From Peribolospora baueri (lineage: Eukaryota > Basidiomycota > Peribolosporomycetes > Peribolosporales > Peribolosporaceae), in assembly GCA_029717555.1 (NCBI GenBank), contig JAMDHS010000036.1, positions 1-64,000 on the forward strand: a stretch of 64,000 nucleotides of DNA, read 5' to 3'. This document shows, piece after piece, positions 1 through 12,123 of the stretch. The notes under the pieces are model-generated. The model worked only from the letters and a program-made list of their open reading frames with translations. It ran no database searches and was not told the origin of the DNA. Numbering within the stretch: the first letter of the stretch is position 1; each line of letters starts with the position of its first letter. The position numbers and the translations under genes are program-made.

Positions 1-784
1 CCCCTTTTTTTTTTTTTTTTTTTTTTTTTCTTTGCGCTCCGCCATCGTCGACCTTCTGTATTCCTCTCTGTCTCGCTCTCTCTGTACTACGCCCCAACGC
101 CCAAGTCAAGTCAGCCAAACCAAGCCCAAGCGCATGCGCATGTGCATGCGCAAACCTGTACATCCGTATCGGGATTCAGATTTCAGCTTCTGAGGGTGCG
201 CACGACGAAGTCCCCTCCCTTAGCCCCGCACCCCGGCACCCACCCCAACCCCAAGCTGGAGTAAGAGTAATGAAAAAAGAAGCTAGCTTTTTCCCGCCTC
301 GCCCGGCCCTCCATCTTCCTCCTCTTGCTTGCCATGACGACAGAAAGGCAGAATCGTTTCTTTGAACAACGTCGTCGTCGTCGTCGTTTGTCCTACGCCT
401 CCGAGTAGGGCAGAGTTGCCTTGACGTGGATGGCAGGAGGACGGGATGGCGAGTCTCTCTTTTTTCTTTTCTTTCAAAACTCAAAAATCACCCGAGGACT
501 GGGACGGAGATCGAATCGCAGATGTTGACGAGACGAGGAAGTCCGGGTCACTTCAGGCCCTTCCCTCTCTTCGCTTTCCTTCCTCGGCTCGCTCCCAAGA
601 ATCTGATGGGACCGACCGTGTCATCTTCGAACGGGGACTCCCTTCTAAGAAAACATCGGACATCTACGGCTCCGGCTCTTTTTTCTCTGCCGATCTGCTT
701 CGTCAACGATCGACCGACGGCGGGACGAAAAGACAGACCGAACGAGCGCCGTCCCGCCCTCCTTCCTTTCGGGGCGCAGTTCGT
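1..784. other. Non-coding region left of GET3
   Basis: No convincing gene is seen. The region starts with a run of 25 T (5-29), then CT-rich and low-complexity sequence, a CATG/CGCATG-rich patch near 131-155 and a (GTC)n-like stretch near 369-387. It lies downstream of GET3, so it should hold that gene's 3' UTR and terminator. Short open frames here are low in complexity and match nothing known to me. Confidence 0.5.
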
Positions 785-2662
785 TCACTGCGGTGGTGTG
801 TAAGGTTCGATAAGATACTTGGAGAAGCTCTTGATCTTGTCCACCCCGCGCACCTCCTCGGTCAGCAGAGGCATCTTGATGACGTGAAAGTCCTCCGTGT
901 AGAGATCTGCAATCTCGTTCAGGTACTTTTGCTGCATCTTGAAGCGCACCGAGCAGTGCTCACAATTTGAACCTGCCCGCCAAGGCAACGAGGAGGGATT
1001 AACAAAGCCTCTACTGAGCGCCGGCTAGATCCATCGCTTCACTCCAGCATGCGCCGCCGACAGCTCACCTTTGGGGGGGAAGAGCAACTGATTGACGACA
1101 ATGTTGTGGCTATCGATCTCGTACCTGGTGAGCTCCTGGATCAGCCTCTCTGTCTCATAAAGAGACAGGAACTCGGAGATGCACACACAGACGAACGTGG
1201 TCATGTCCTGCGTGAGAAAAGCCGACGAACGAGCGTGGAGACGTCAAGATTTCACGATAGGGGTGAGTATGGGGTGAGCACTGCTTTGCGGAACAGACTC
1301 TCAACGGTATAAAAAATCATGCAAGAGCGCTCACCGGGTTCTTAAACTGTGCGTTCACCTCATTGATCACTGCTCGCATGCTCTCTAGCTTCCCAAACAT
1401 GTCCTCTTGCGAGGCCGGCCCAGCTCCCATCATGCTCGACACCTGCAAGAAAGGAAAGCGGACGCATGAGGTAAGACTGTTCGAAACGATAAAGGGTGAC
1501 AAGTAGAAGGCCGTGCACAGCCGCTGCGATCACGTCCACTCCCACGCCCACGTCCACGACAGCAACGCGACAGAAAACGCCTTCCGCTTCAAAGCCATGC
1601 CCAGGACTCACCTGTTGGAACATGGGGCCGAACCTGCCGCTCAGCCCGCTCAGCTTGGCCAAGGCCTTTTCAAGCACAGACGGGAAGCTGAGGAAACGGA
1701 GTGTGTGACCGGTCGGCGCCGTGTCGAAGACGATCACCGAGTACTGCATCGACTTGACGTGCCTGTCCACAATAATGCGCAAGGCCGAGCGCCAAATGGC
1801 TTGATGAACGAGCTGGTCATGACGAATGGCGCCGTTATATCACGCGGGACGGACAAGACCCACTTCATGATCTCCGAAAAACCCATCGCCTCGTCCACGC
1901 CTGGAATCGCAAACGCTAGATCCTGCATGATCGAGCCCATCGCTCCGCCCTGTTGATCAGCTGCATTGGATATATAAACCGAAAGCGAGTAAGTACAAAT
2001 TCACCGGTGATGTCACCCTCCAAAAGCTGGGCCTCACACTGCTCGATCATCTCCTGAATTGAGCTCGTCGGGTCAATCTCCATGGCGTACAAGTTTGGAA
2101 ATCCTTTTACAAGAGTCGCCTCCTTGCCGAACTTTTGTCCGAAGGCGTCAGAGAGGTTGTGTGCTGGGTCGGTGGAGATCTGGCGGCGCGCGCGGCGATG
2201 GGAGACATGAGTGAGCGAGGGGGACGAGGACAGCGGAAGGAGTGCGGGCCCTTCAACGGCTCACCAGGAGAACAGAGTCTCGGCAGTATGACAGTTGGGT
2301 GGCCAGAGAGCAAGAAGTTGTCGTTTTACCTGTGGCACGAGAGACGTGCGATCGATGGCACAGGAAACGGGGGTCAGAGACGGACGGTCTGCATGGCGCA
2401 TGCGCCTCGAGACAAAACGAGCTCACCGACACCACCCTTGCCGCCTGGAGAAGAGATGAGAAGGAGGCATGGTCGGCCAAAACGAAAGGGTCAGTCCGTT
2501 ACCTCGCTCACAGCACCCCTCCCTCTTTACGTGTCTGCCCTAGCTAGAGGCAAACGGGCAAGGCGGTGAGATGAACTGACCGCAGAAGATCCATTTCAAG
2601 CTCTTCTGATCGAGGATGTTCTGGAGCGTTGGCTCGAGCGGCTCTTCACCGTCCGCAGACAT
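785..2662 (-). CDS. GET3: ATPase GET3 (guided entry of tail-anchored proteins)
   Basis: Cytosolic ATPase that shields tail-anchored membrane proteins and hands them to the GET1/GET2 receptor at the ER. Nine exons on the minus strand: 2662-2581, 2444-2427, 2329-2265, 2179-2005, 1960-1864, 1762-1612, 1442-1335, 1207-1069, 972-785; all phases join and give 340 residues, normal for the family. Visible motifs are the deviant P-loop GGKGGVGKTT, the ISTDPAHN stretch, the switch [11 protein letters not shown] and the zinc-binding CEHC pair (C282/C285) that forms the dimer in Get3. The start at 2662 is the only ATG that gives the usual short N-terminus. Odd feature: exon 2 is only 18 nt and encodes GGKGGV of the P-loop. 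Family identification is firm; the bacterial relative ArsA is excluded by the single-domain length and CxxC. Confidence 0.95.
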
Positions 2663-3617
2663 GGTTCGTTCGCCGTGGTGCGCAGCTGTGTAGAAAGAGT
2701 CGACAGGCCTGTGCGACGTCCGCTTGTTTCCTCGGACCTGACCTGGCACGGTAACATCAGCTGCTCGACTCGGTCGGCGGAGGACAACCGCGGCGATAGG
2801 CGGCCGACCTCTCGTCCGCTTGCCGCAGCCGACCGCCGCCTCGTCTCGCCCCGCCTGGCGGCTGTCGTTTTAATCGACGGCAAGAGGACGACGACGAACG
2901 GAAAGGTGCGCCTTGCGTGCGGCCCATCATCACCAACGGCGTCGGCTGCCCCGAGTGGCCATAGGATATGCCCGTGCTCACGATCGTCGGAGAGCTAGGT
3001 GGCGGTCGCCTGTCGCCAACACGTCGCTCCAATGTCGCTTCGGATCGGCGTCCGGCTGACGGAGGCTGATTGCTGCCGGCTGTCCTGGTGATGGAGCTCC
3101 ACAGGGACAGCAATGAACCCTCTTGAGGACGAACATGCACGTCCCACTTAATCGGCGGGAATCCCCACTCACAGCCCTGTATGTAGCTAACATGGGCCCG
3201 ATTTCGTCGTCGTTCGCTCGCTTCTTGGAATCACTGCTTTCCTTGTCGGGCAGTGTGTAGCTATTTCCGAGCCGTGGTACATGCTCGACAGCCGTTTATC
3301 ACTCAACCCGTCGTCTTCAGCTCCGCTGCAAGCCGCTCATCATCTTACTTGGTCGACTGATAGACCAACGCAGGTCCCTGCTTCCGGCGTCCGTCCCGGT
3401 TCAGGCTAACTGTATCTATCTGCCCCTCTGGCAATGGAATATGATCGCCTGACCGCCGCCTACCTGTCTTGACGTTGTTAAAAGCACGACGACGCCTACG
3501 TCAAGCCGTCCCGCTGCCCCGTACGGTTTTGTCTCCCCCCCTCCCCCCTCCCTCCCTTGCTTCTTCCCCCGTCTCCTCTCTCCGCCGCGCGCTGCTCACT
3601 TTCCTCTCCTGAGCACG
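2663..3617. promoter_or_regulatory. Divergent intergenic region, GET3 / glucoamylase
   Basis: A 955-bp gap between the start codons of two divergently transcribed genes. It must contain both promoters and 5' UTRs. The right end (3535-3612) is a strong C/T-rich tract directly before the glucoamylase ATG, typical of fungal 5' leaders. No TATA box or known carbon-source site was clearly recognised, and no extra gene is supported. Confidence 0.5.
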
Positions 3618-5944
3618 ATGGTTCAGCTCAAGGCCGCGTTCCTCTCCCTTTTCGCTCTCTTCCCTCTCGGGCAGGCCCTCGTCCTGCCTGAGGCGCAGCC
3701 GGCGTACTCCGGGTTCCTCTCGCGCCAGACTCGCCCCGACTTGAATACATGGATCTCCACCGAGAATGGGTACGCTTATGACAGTATTCTCAGCAACATC
3801 GGCGGGGCCAATGGGAACAGGCCGACTCAGGTGCCCAACGTCGCAACAGGGTGAGCAAGCCACGACGTCTGCCAGCAATGCGTTTCTTTGCTTGGCATGG
3901 ACTAAAGCGTTCCATTGCACCGTCTTGTCGACGTTGTGTTCAGTGCTGTCATCGCCTCCCCTTCCACTGCTGGCCCGGACTACTTCTACATCTGGGTCCG
4001 CGACGGAGCACTGTCGATGAAGGTCATCATCGAAAAGTACCTCCAGGGAGACACCTCTGTCAACGGTCTTATTGAGAACTACGTCTCCCTCTCCAAGACT
4101 CTTCAGCAGAACAACGGCGGTGAGCGGTCTCTAGGGACGACGCTCCACTGCAAGGAGAAAAGGCATGGGGAAACTGAGACAAGAGCTTCATTTTCTTCGG
4201 ATTCAGGGAGCGATGGAGAGCCAAAGTTCAACGTGGACGGCAGTCTCTTCACCGGGGTACGTCTTCCTTGAGAGATATAAACAGCTCATCTTCAGGCTCA
4301 GGTTCTTTATCTTCCTTCTGCGTGCATCGCCTAATTAGCCATGGGGTCGGCCTCAAAACGTAAGTTGCCTTGGACGCGTGAAACACCCAAGGCTACCAAT
4401 TCAGGCTCCCTGTATGTTGCTGACTACCTTGACTGTCTTTGCATGACCAATAGGACGGCCCTGGTCTTCGCGCTTCCGGCCTGATGTGAGCGCTGGATGA
4501 TCAGGCCATGTTCCGAGAGTGCAGCAGACGGAGCAGTGTCGCTCACATCCAACCTTTCCACTCTTTTCCTCTCACCTTGTCAGCAACTATGCTCGCGCTC
4601 GAGGACTCTCGGATCCGTACGTCACTTCGAATCTGTATGCCCCTAACAACAACAGCACTGGAATCAAACCCGACCGTAAGTTAGGTTTGAAGAGCTCTGG
4701 CAGACGAGAGCGTAGTGGCCCTGACCTCATGGCCAATTGGACCCTTGTCGCACAATATGGCGGTCAGTGGAATACGTTGCTCACAACTGGCAGAACACAT
4801 GCTTCGACCTTTGGGTGGGTAAAAGCGAAGACGAGCTTCGGCCTGCCATGCACTCCTGGTCGCTTCACTGAAGAATCATCCTTTTATTACAGGAGGAGGT
4901 CAATGCCAACCACTTCTACACCATGGCCGTCCAGCGACGCGCACTGGTCGAAGGCGCCACTCTTGCCTACGACATGAACGACCCCGGTGCGGGGGCGTAC
5001 TACGTCCAACAAGCGAACGCCATCACGTCTGCGATGCAGTCCTTCTGGAACCCCAGCGACAACTTTGTGCATGCGTACATGAACGACAACACGGGGCGCA
5101 AAGGCCTCGACGCCGCCGTTCTGCTCGCTTCCATCCACACTTACAATCAGACCTCGGGCCAGGCAGGCACGGACGCCACCACTTTCCAGCCGGGAAGCGA
5201 CAAGATTTTGGCCACGCACAAGGCGTACGTCGACTCGTTCCGCGGTCTTTACAGCCTGAACAATGGTGCTGGGAGCACAGCTGCTGTCGCTGTGGGCCGT
5301 TACCCGGAGGATGTCTATAACGGCGATGGAACGAGTCAGGGGGTGAGTGGAGGACTCTCATCATCCATTGATAGTCAAGAAAGAATGTCGCCTACTCACG
5401 CTCGCATTCTTACTTCTTCACGAATGATCCACCCCTGTCCCGCTCTCAGAACCCGTGGTTCCTCACCACCGTGGCGGCGGCCGAAGTCCTCTACTCCGCC
5501 CTCCACAGCTTCGCGAGCGTTGGCTCCCTAAGCGTCACAAGCATTTCGCAGCCCTTCTTCGCCCAGTTCGACAGCGGGGTCTCCGTCGGCACGTACTCCT
5601 CCTCCTCGTCCGAGTACAACACTCTCACCAGCGGCATGAAGACCATGGCTGACGGCTTCATGAGCATCGTCGAGACCCACAGCTGGGTTAATGGTAGCTT
5701 GAATGAGGAGTTCAACCGCGATACGGGGTTCAGCCAAGGAGCGAGGGAGCTTACGTGAGTGGTCGATGATCGGTGGTGCTCTTCAATACCCGCGCCCTGC
5801 TGGGCAAGGGCTGGCTTTGTTCCGCGGAAGGGGCAGTGCCACTCACGTCCAACCTTTTTCTTCCCTTCTTACTACATTTTCAGCTGGAGCTACGCCTCCT
5901 TCCTCACCGCCGCGGCGTCTAGGGCCGGAACTCCGATCTTCTAA
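3618..5944 (+). CDS. Secreted glucoamylase, glycoside hydrolase family 15
   Basis: Exo-acting glucan 1,4-alpha-glucosidase releasing glucose from starch and maltodextrins outside the cell. Ten exons: 3618-3850, 3944-4119, 4207-4256, 4339-4359, 4454-4485, 4584-4675, 4768-4814, 4893-5342, 5450-5754, 5884-5944, giving 488 residues. A signal peptide is evident (MVQLKAAFLSLFALFPLGQA). GH15 landmarks are YFYIWVRDGALS in the substrate pocket, PWGRPQNDGPGLR, the general-acid block DLWEEVN (Glu at 218-219) and the general-base block NGSLNEEF (Glu about 453). The protein stops right after the catalytic domain, so the CBM20 starch-binding domain found in Aspergillus enzymes is missing. Exon 4 is only 21 nt and codes PWGRPQN. 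The identity is firm; preferred substrate is not shown. Confidence 0.94.
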
Positions 5945-6396
5945 GCGTACACCCTTTTTTCTTCGGTGATGCTCCTACGCCCCGCCCCCCGCCTCCCCTC
6001 GATGCGAGCTTCTTCTCCTGGTCAGATTTTTGAGCTCCAATACCCTGTACCTGTATTTTCCCCACAATGAGGAATCTTGGGCGGAGCATGAGAAGGTCGC
6101 CCTAGTCGGATGTGAGCCGTGGGACAGCGACCAAGGTGTCGTCGCCAGGGAACCGCCGGCACCCGAGGCCAATTTTCGGTCTGCTGTGTGGTGTGCACGT
6201 GACGAACGCGACAACAGCCGCGTGGTCAAGTTTAGTTTCTTGGAACTCGGTTTCTGCACTCCATAGACGACCGCCGACAAACTACCAACGGCGCAGGGGC
6301 CGCACACGCAAGGACAAGACCGGATACATACTTTTCAAAGCAGAAGGAGAGACGAGACGAGTCCAGCTTCGCCACTGACACGGACCACCGCCCACG
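5945..6396. other. Spacer between glucoamylase and TOP2
   Basis: 452 bp between the stop of the glucoamylase and the ATG of TOP2 on the same strand. It should hold the glucoamylase 3' UTR and the TOP2 promoter. No gene or strong motif was recognised. Confidence 0.4.
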
Positions 6397-9300
6397 ATGA
6401 TGGAAGATGGGAGCGCGGCGACACAGAAGCGGGCGTCCGCGAAAACCGCGACGGAGACTTATCAGAAGGTGAGTGCTCCTTTGGACGGCGAAGACCGACC
6501 GCTTCGGGGTAAGTGAATGGAGCAATGGCTGATTGTCTGGCGCGGTATTTCTCTTTCCGCACCGCTTGCACAGCTCACTCAACTAGAGCACGTCCTCAAG
6601 CGACCTGACACGTACATTGGCAGCGTCGAGGCGGACACTCGGGACATGTGGGTGTATGACAAGCCGTCAAGTCAGATGGTGTACAAGTGAGTCTTTGGAT
6701 TCCCACTAGTGCGTGCGTGAGGAGAGGCACGGCCGACCGTTTACCGTCCGCTCTTTACCGGCATCTCTAACCCCTACTCTGCCTTTCTTAGGAAAATCAC
6801 TTTTGTTCCCGGATTGTACAAGATCGTGGACGAGATTCTGGTTAACGCAGCTGACAACAAGGTGAGTCGGAAGAGGAATTCCTGCCTTGTTGGAGCAACC
6901 CTCTGATCTCGGATAGTTTTGACGCCTGCAGATCCGCGACTCGACCATGGACGCTTTGAAGGTCACTATCAACCGAGAGGAAGGCAGCATATCCGTCTGG
7001 AACAACGGAAAGGGAATTCCCATCGAGAAGCATGAGAAGGAAGGCATCTACATCCCCGAGCTCATTTTTGGTCACCTTCTCACTTCATCCAACTATGACG
7101 ACGACGAGAAGAAGGTCACCGGAGGTCGAAATGGATACGGTGCCAAGCTTGCGAACATCTACTCGACCGAGTTCACCGTCGAGACGGCCGACAGGGAGCA
7201 GAAATACCGTCAGACGTTTACTGAGAACATGAGCAAGAAGGGATCACCAAAACTACTGAAGAACTCCAAGAAGGAAGAGTACACCCACGTGACCTTCAAG
7301 CCCGACTTCCAGAGATTCGGCATGACGAGCATAGACGACGACACAGAGGCGCTGCTCATGAAGCGTGTGTATGACATGGCGGGTACCGTGAAGAACTGCA
7401 AGGTCTTCCTCAACGGCGAGCGTCTCAAGATCCGCAACTTCAAGCAGTACGTCGAGATGTACGTCAATGCGGTTAATCAGCTCGGCGGCGTCAAGAAGGA
7501 AGAGAACGAGGAGGACCTCGGCGCGGCCGCGGTACCGAAGCAGAACATCATCTACGAGACGGTCAACGACCGCTGGGAGATCGCCTTTGCGGTCTCTGAC
7601 GGCACGCCACAGCAGGTCTCGTTTGTCAACGGCATCGCCACTATCAAGGGTGGCACGCACGTCCATCACGTCGTCGACCAGATCACGAGCAAGCTCATCG
7701 AGGCGCTCAAGAAGAAGAACAAGGCCGCACCGGTCAAGCCGCATCAGATCAAGAACCATCTCTGGGTCTTCGTCAACGCCCTCATCGAGAACCCCGCCTT
7801 CGACTCACAGACGAAGGAAACGCTCACGCTCAAGCAAAGCGCGTTTGGAAGCAAGTGCAACATCACTGACGGTTTCATGAAGAAGGGTGAGCTGTCGTCG
7901 AGGGTGGGTAGCACGAGGGAGGAAAGGAGCATTGACCATGCCGTTTTCCGTTATCCTCGCGTTTCTAGTCGTCAACTCCGGTGTCATGGACAACATCCTC
8001 GCCTTCGCAAGGTTCAAACAGGACCAGGAGCTCAAGAAGACGGATGGAAAGGCCTCGCGGACCCGGTGCGTAACGGTTTCTGGAAGATGAGATGAGCTTG
8101 GGAACGGGATTGAGAATTGACTTTCCTCCCGTGTCGGTCATTTCTCAGAATTACCGGCATTTCCAAGCTCGACGACGCGAACAATGCTGGCGGCCGCACC
8201 GGAAAGAATTGCACGCTCATTCTCACCGAAGGAGACTCGGCCAAGGCCTTGGCTGTCTCTGGTCTCACGGTCGTCGGGCGTGACAACTTTGGCGTCTTCG
8301 CTCTGCGTGGAAAGCTACTGAACGTGCGCGAAGCGAGCCACGACTCGATCATGAAGAACCTGGAGATACAGCACATCAAGACGATCTTGGGCTTGCAGCA
8401 CCAGAAGCAATATACCTCGACGGATGGCCTCCGATACGGAAGTCTGATGATCATGACGGACCAGGTGAGTAGGTGTGAAAGATCATTTAACTGTCACGGA
8501 AAGCTAATACAGCTTCTCGTCGTCGCCACGGCAATCCAGGATCATGACGGTTCGCACATCAAAGGTCTTCTCATCAACTTCCTCGACCACTTCTACCCTT
8601 CCTTGCTCAAGATACCGGGCTTCCTGGTAGAATTCGTTACGCCGATTGTCAAAGTGTGGAAGGGCAAGAAGGAGATTTCCTTTTTCACGATCCCCGAGTA
8701 TGAACAGTGGAAGGAGGAAAACAATGACGGAAAGGGTTGGACGCACAAGTACTACAAAGTGGGCTCTTTTCGACTCTGATCATCCAATTTTTTCTGGTAG
8801 TAGCTGAGGGCTAACTGGTGCCGATGCTCGGTCGTTTACTTTGCGCAGGGACTCGGCACGAGCGGCGCTGCAGACGCCAAGAAGTACTTTAGTGACATGG
8901 CCAAGCACAGGCTGCCGTTTGCGGCTACGCAGCCTGGCGATCGCGAGCTGATCGATATGGCTTTCAACAAGAAGAAGGCCGACGATCGTAAGGAGTGGCT
9001 CAGACAGTTCAAAGTGAGTATCATGCCTCATTGAGTGGCTCGAGCGCGCAACGCACTCACTTGTATGATTTCCATCTGGTCCTCTTCTTGCAGCCTGGCA
9101 CCTACATTGATCACAACGTGTCCGAGATCTCGCATTCAGACTTCATCAATAGGGAGCTCATTCTCTTCTCGATGGCTGATAACGTCCGGTCCATCCCATC
9201 CTCCGTCGACGGCTTCAAGCCTGGTCAGCGGAAAGTCCTTTTCGGATGCTTTAAGCGCAAGTTGAGAGGCGAGATTAAGGTACGTTAGTCGCTCCATTGT

Positions 9301-11951
9301 GGGAGCTTTTGATATGCTGGCGGGTTAAGTGACTGACTCGATACCGACTCGTCAGGTCGCTCAACTGGCTGGTTACGTGTCAGAGCACTCTGCCTACCAT
9401 CACGGCGAGCAGAGCTTGACGATGACTATCGTCGGTTTGGCTCAAAACTTTGTCGGGAACAACAACATCAACGTGCTTTCCCCGAATGGTCAGTTCGGCA
9501 CCAGGGCTCAGGTGAGCGGGTGGTGGCCAGTGCCTGCGGCGGATGTCTAACGCATTCAGCCACTGACTGTCTTGGCCGCACGAATGTGTCTGCCTACTCT
9601 AGGGAGGCAAAGACGCGGCTTCGGCTCGTTACATCTTCACCAGCTTGCCTAGTATCACCCGCACCATCTTCAACCCTGCGGATGACAATCTCCTCAACTA
9701 TCTGAACGACGACGGCCAAAGCATTGAGCCAGAATGGTAAGAGTCAACAAGCCAGCGCGGCGATTGCGTTCACGGAAGAGGTGTGCTGACGGATGCACGC
9801 TCCACTTGGGGATCAACAGGTATATGCCCATTCTCCCCATGGTCCTTGTGAACGGTAGCGAAGGCATCGGCACGGGCTGGAGTTCCTCAGTGCCGAACTA
9901 CAACCCGCGCGACATTGTGGACAACATTCGTCGTCGAATGCAAGGGCAGGAGTATGTGCCCATGAACCCTTGGTACCGCGGCTTCTCGGGCACGATTGAG
10001 AAGGTCTCGTCGGACAGGTATAAGGTCACCGGCATCGCCCGATGGCTGGACGATGTGACTGTCGAGATTACCGAGTTGCCAATCAGGACATGGACGCAGC
10101 CGTACAAGGACATGCTCGAGGAGCGTGTTCAGGGCACAGAGAAGGTTCCGCCGACGATAAAGGTGCGCCCACCGCCAGCTTTTCAGCAGGACGATCGCTA
10201 GAAGACGACCTAAATGCTGACTCGTTCCCTGTTGCTTCTATGTCGGATAACGTAGGACTGGAAAGACAACTCTACCCACACGACGGTGCACTTGACGGTC
10301 ACCTTGACGCCAAAGGGCGCCGACGAAGCGCGAGCCAAGGGCCTGGAAGTTTTCTTCAAGTTGGCGTCTCAGATCTCCACCGGCAACATGGTCTGTTTCG
10401 ATCACCAGGGCAAGATCAAGAAGTTTACGGCACCAGAAGAGATTTTGGAAGACTTTTATCCGCTCCGGCTGCAGTTCTATCAGAAGCGCAAAGTAAGTCT
10501 CGCACGAACGCGAAACGTGCGTAACCGTGGACGAAGCGCTGACGGCTCTTCACGGATGGAATACAGGAATACACGGTCAAGGAGCTCACTGATGCGTGGG
10601 AGAAGCTGTCGAACCAAGCACGCTTCGTCCAGATGATCGTCACCAAGAAGCTGTCGGTGTCGAACCGGAAGCGCGCGGACATTGTGGAGGAGCTCCGCGA
10701 GCTCAAGTTCCGCCCGTTCCCCAAGCAAATCAAGGCCAAGGTGGCGGGAGATGTGGATGGGGTCGACGGCGGTGGGGATGAGGGCGAAGAGCTATCAGAA
10801 TCCGACACGGACTTTGACTACCTCCTGGGCATGGCTATCTGGAGCTTGACGAAGGAGAAGGTGGAAAAGCTTCTGAAGGAGCGCGACCTCAAGGAGGAGG
10901 AGCTCAACATCCTGCTTGGAAAGTCGGCGGTCGATCTTTGGAATGCCGACATGGACAGCTTCCTCGAGGAGTGGGAGGTGAGCATCGAGAACCTTCATTC
11001 CAACCCAGTGCGGTACTAACGGGAGGAACATTTTCACCTCGTCGTCTTGTGAACGCGATCGATTGTGTCTTCGTCCAGAACGTCTTGAAACAAGACGAGA
11101 TGGACGCCCTAGACGACGTCAAGTCGAGGAAGGCGGCAAAGACAGCTGCGGCGAAGGGAAAGAAGGGTGGTGCAGCAGCGCGCAGGGTGATCAAGAAGAA
11201 GATACTTCACAGCGACGGCGAAGAGGAGTCGGACGTTAGCATGAACGACGACAGCGAAGACGACTATGCTCCCGTCAAGAAGAAAGGCAAGGCAGCCACT
11301 GCTGCCGCTGCGCCAGCAGGGAAAACTCGCACGAGCCCACTACGCAAGTCTTCCGCGACGAGCAAAGAGCCCTTGAAGACTGTCAAAACGGAGCTTGTCA
11401 AGACGGAGCCTGTCAAGGCGGCGACCAAGGTGGTCAAGAAGAAGAAGAAGGCGCTGGACAGCGATGGCGAGGAGGAGGAGGATATTCACATCAGCATAGA
11501 CGATGACAGCGCGGACGACTACGCGCCGGTCAAGAAGACGGCCAAGGCGGGGCCCAAGGTGGCCAAAAAGAAGAGGGCGGTGAATAGCGATAGCGAGGAG
11601 GAGGATGCGAACGTAAACATGGAGGAGGAGAGCGCGGACGATTACGCGCCGTCGAAGAAGAAGAGCACGGCGGCCGCGTCGTGGACGGGAAGGGCTGCTC
11701 GCACCACGGCTTCGACGACCAGCAAGGCCACGAAAAACGATCCCCTTAGCGAAATAACACCGTTCTCCATCGCCGCAGGCCAGAAGTCAGCTTCGTCGAC
11801 GAAGACCAGAAGAGTCGGCGGGAATGGCGTCGCCGGTGGCCGGTCCGCCAGCTCGACTCGCAAGCGTCCCAGCGACGGATTGGACGATGACGAACTGGAC
11901 GAGCTCTATAGCTTCGCGAAGAGCAAACCTGCGGCGAAGAGGAGAGCTTGA
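6397..11951 (+). CDS. TOP2: DNA topoisomerase II
   Basis: Nuclear type IIA topoisomerase that passes one duplex through a transient double-strand break, needed for replication and chromosome segregation. Fifteen exons: 6397-6468, 6574-6686, 6792-6861, 6932-7886, 7969-8065, 8149-8464, 8540-8758, 8849-9013, 9094-9279, 9356-9511, 9603-9736, 9820-10162, 10256-10492, 10567-10977, 11079-11951; frame is kept throughout and yields 1448 residues, the usual fungal size. The GHKL ATPase is shown by [16 protein letters not shown] and the QTKETL switch; the TOPRIM metal site by EGDSAKALA and [12 protein letters not shown]; the breakage-rejoining domain by AASARY with catalytic Tyr793. The tail from residue about 1159 is lysine-rich and carries three acidic repeats ending in DDYAPxKK (near 1200, 1284 and 1326), likely nuclear-localisation and CK2-type phosphorylation sites. 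Confidence 0.97.
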
Positions 11952-12066
11952 CCAATGGGCGGAGGTGGGGAACGGTGCGATGTGTGTGGACCAGCCGTTT
12001 CGTCAGGAGAGACTGTTATTTTTTATTTTTTTTTCCATTGTCATTTCGAGCGGCAGGGCCGCCGTT

Positions 12067-12123
<57 letters not shown>

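Noticed and set aside
1-30. Left-edge poly-T as a possible telomere or retroposon tail
   Set aside because: A plain homopolymer without telomere-like units or a neighbouring target duplication; similar poly-T runs occur inside introns of this window.
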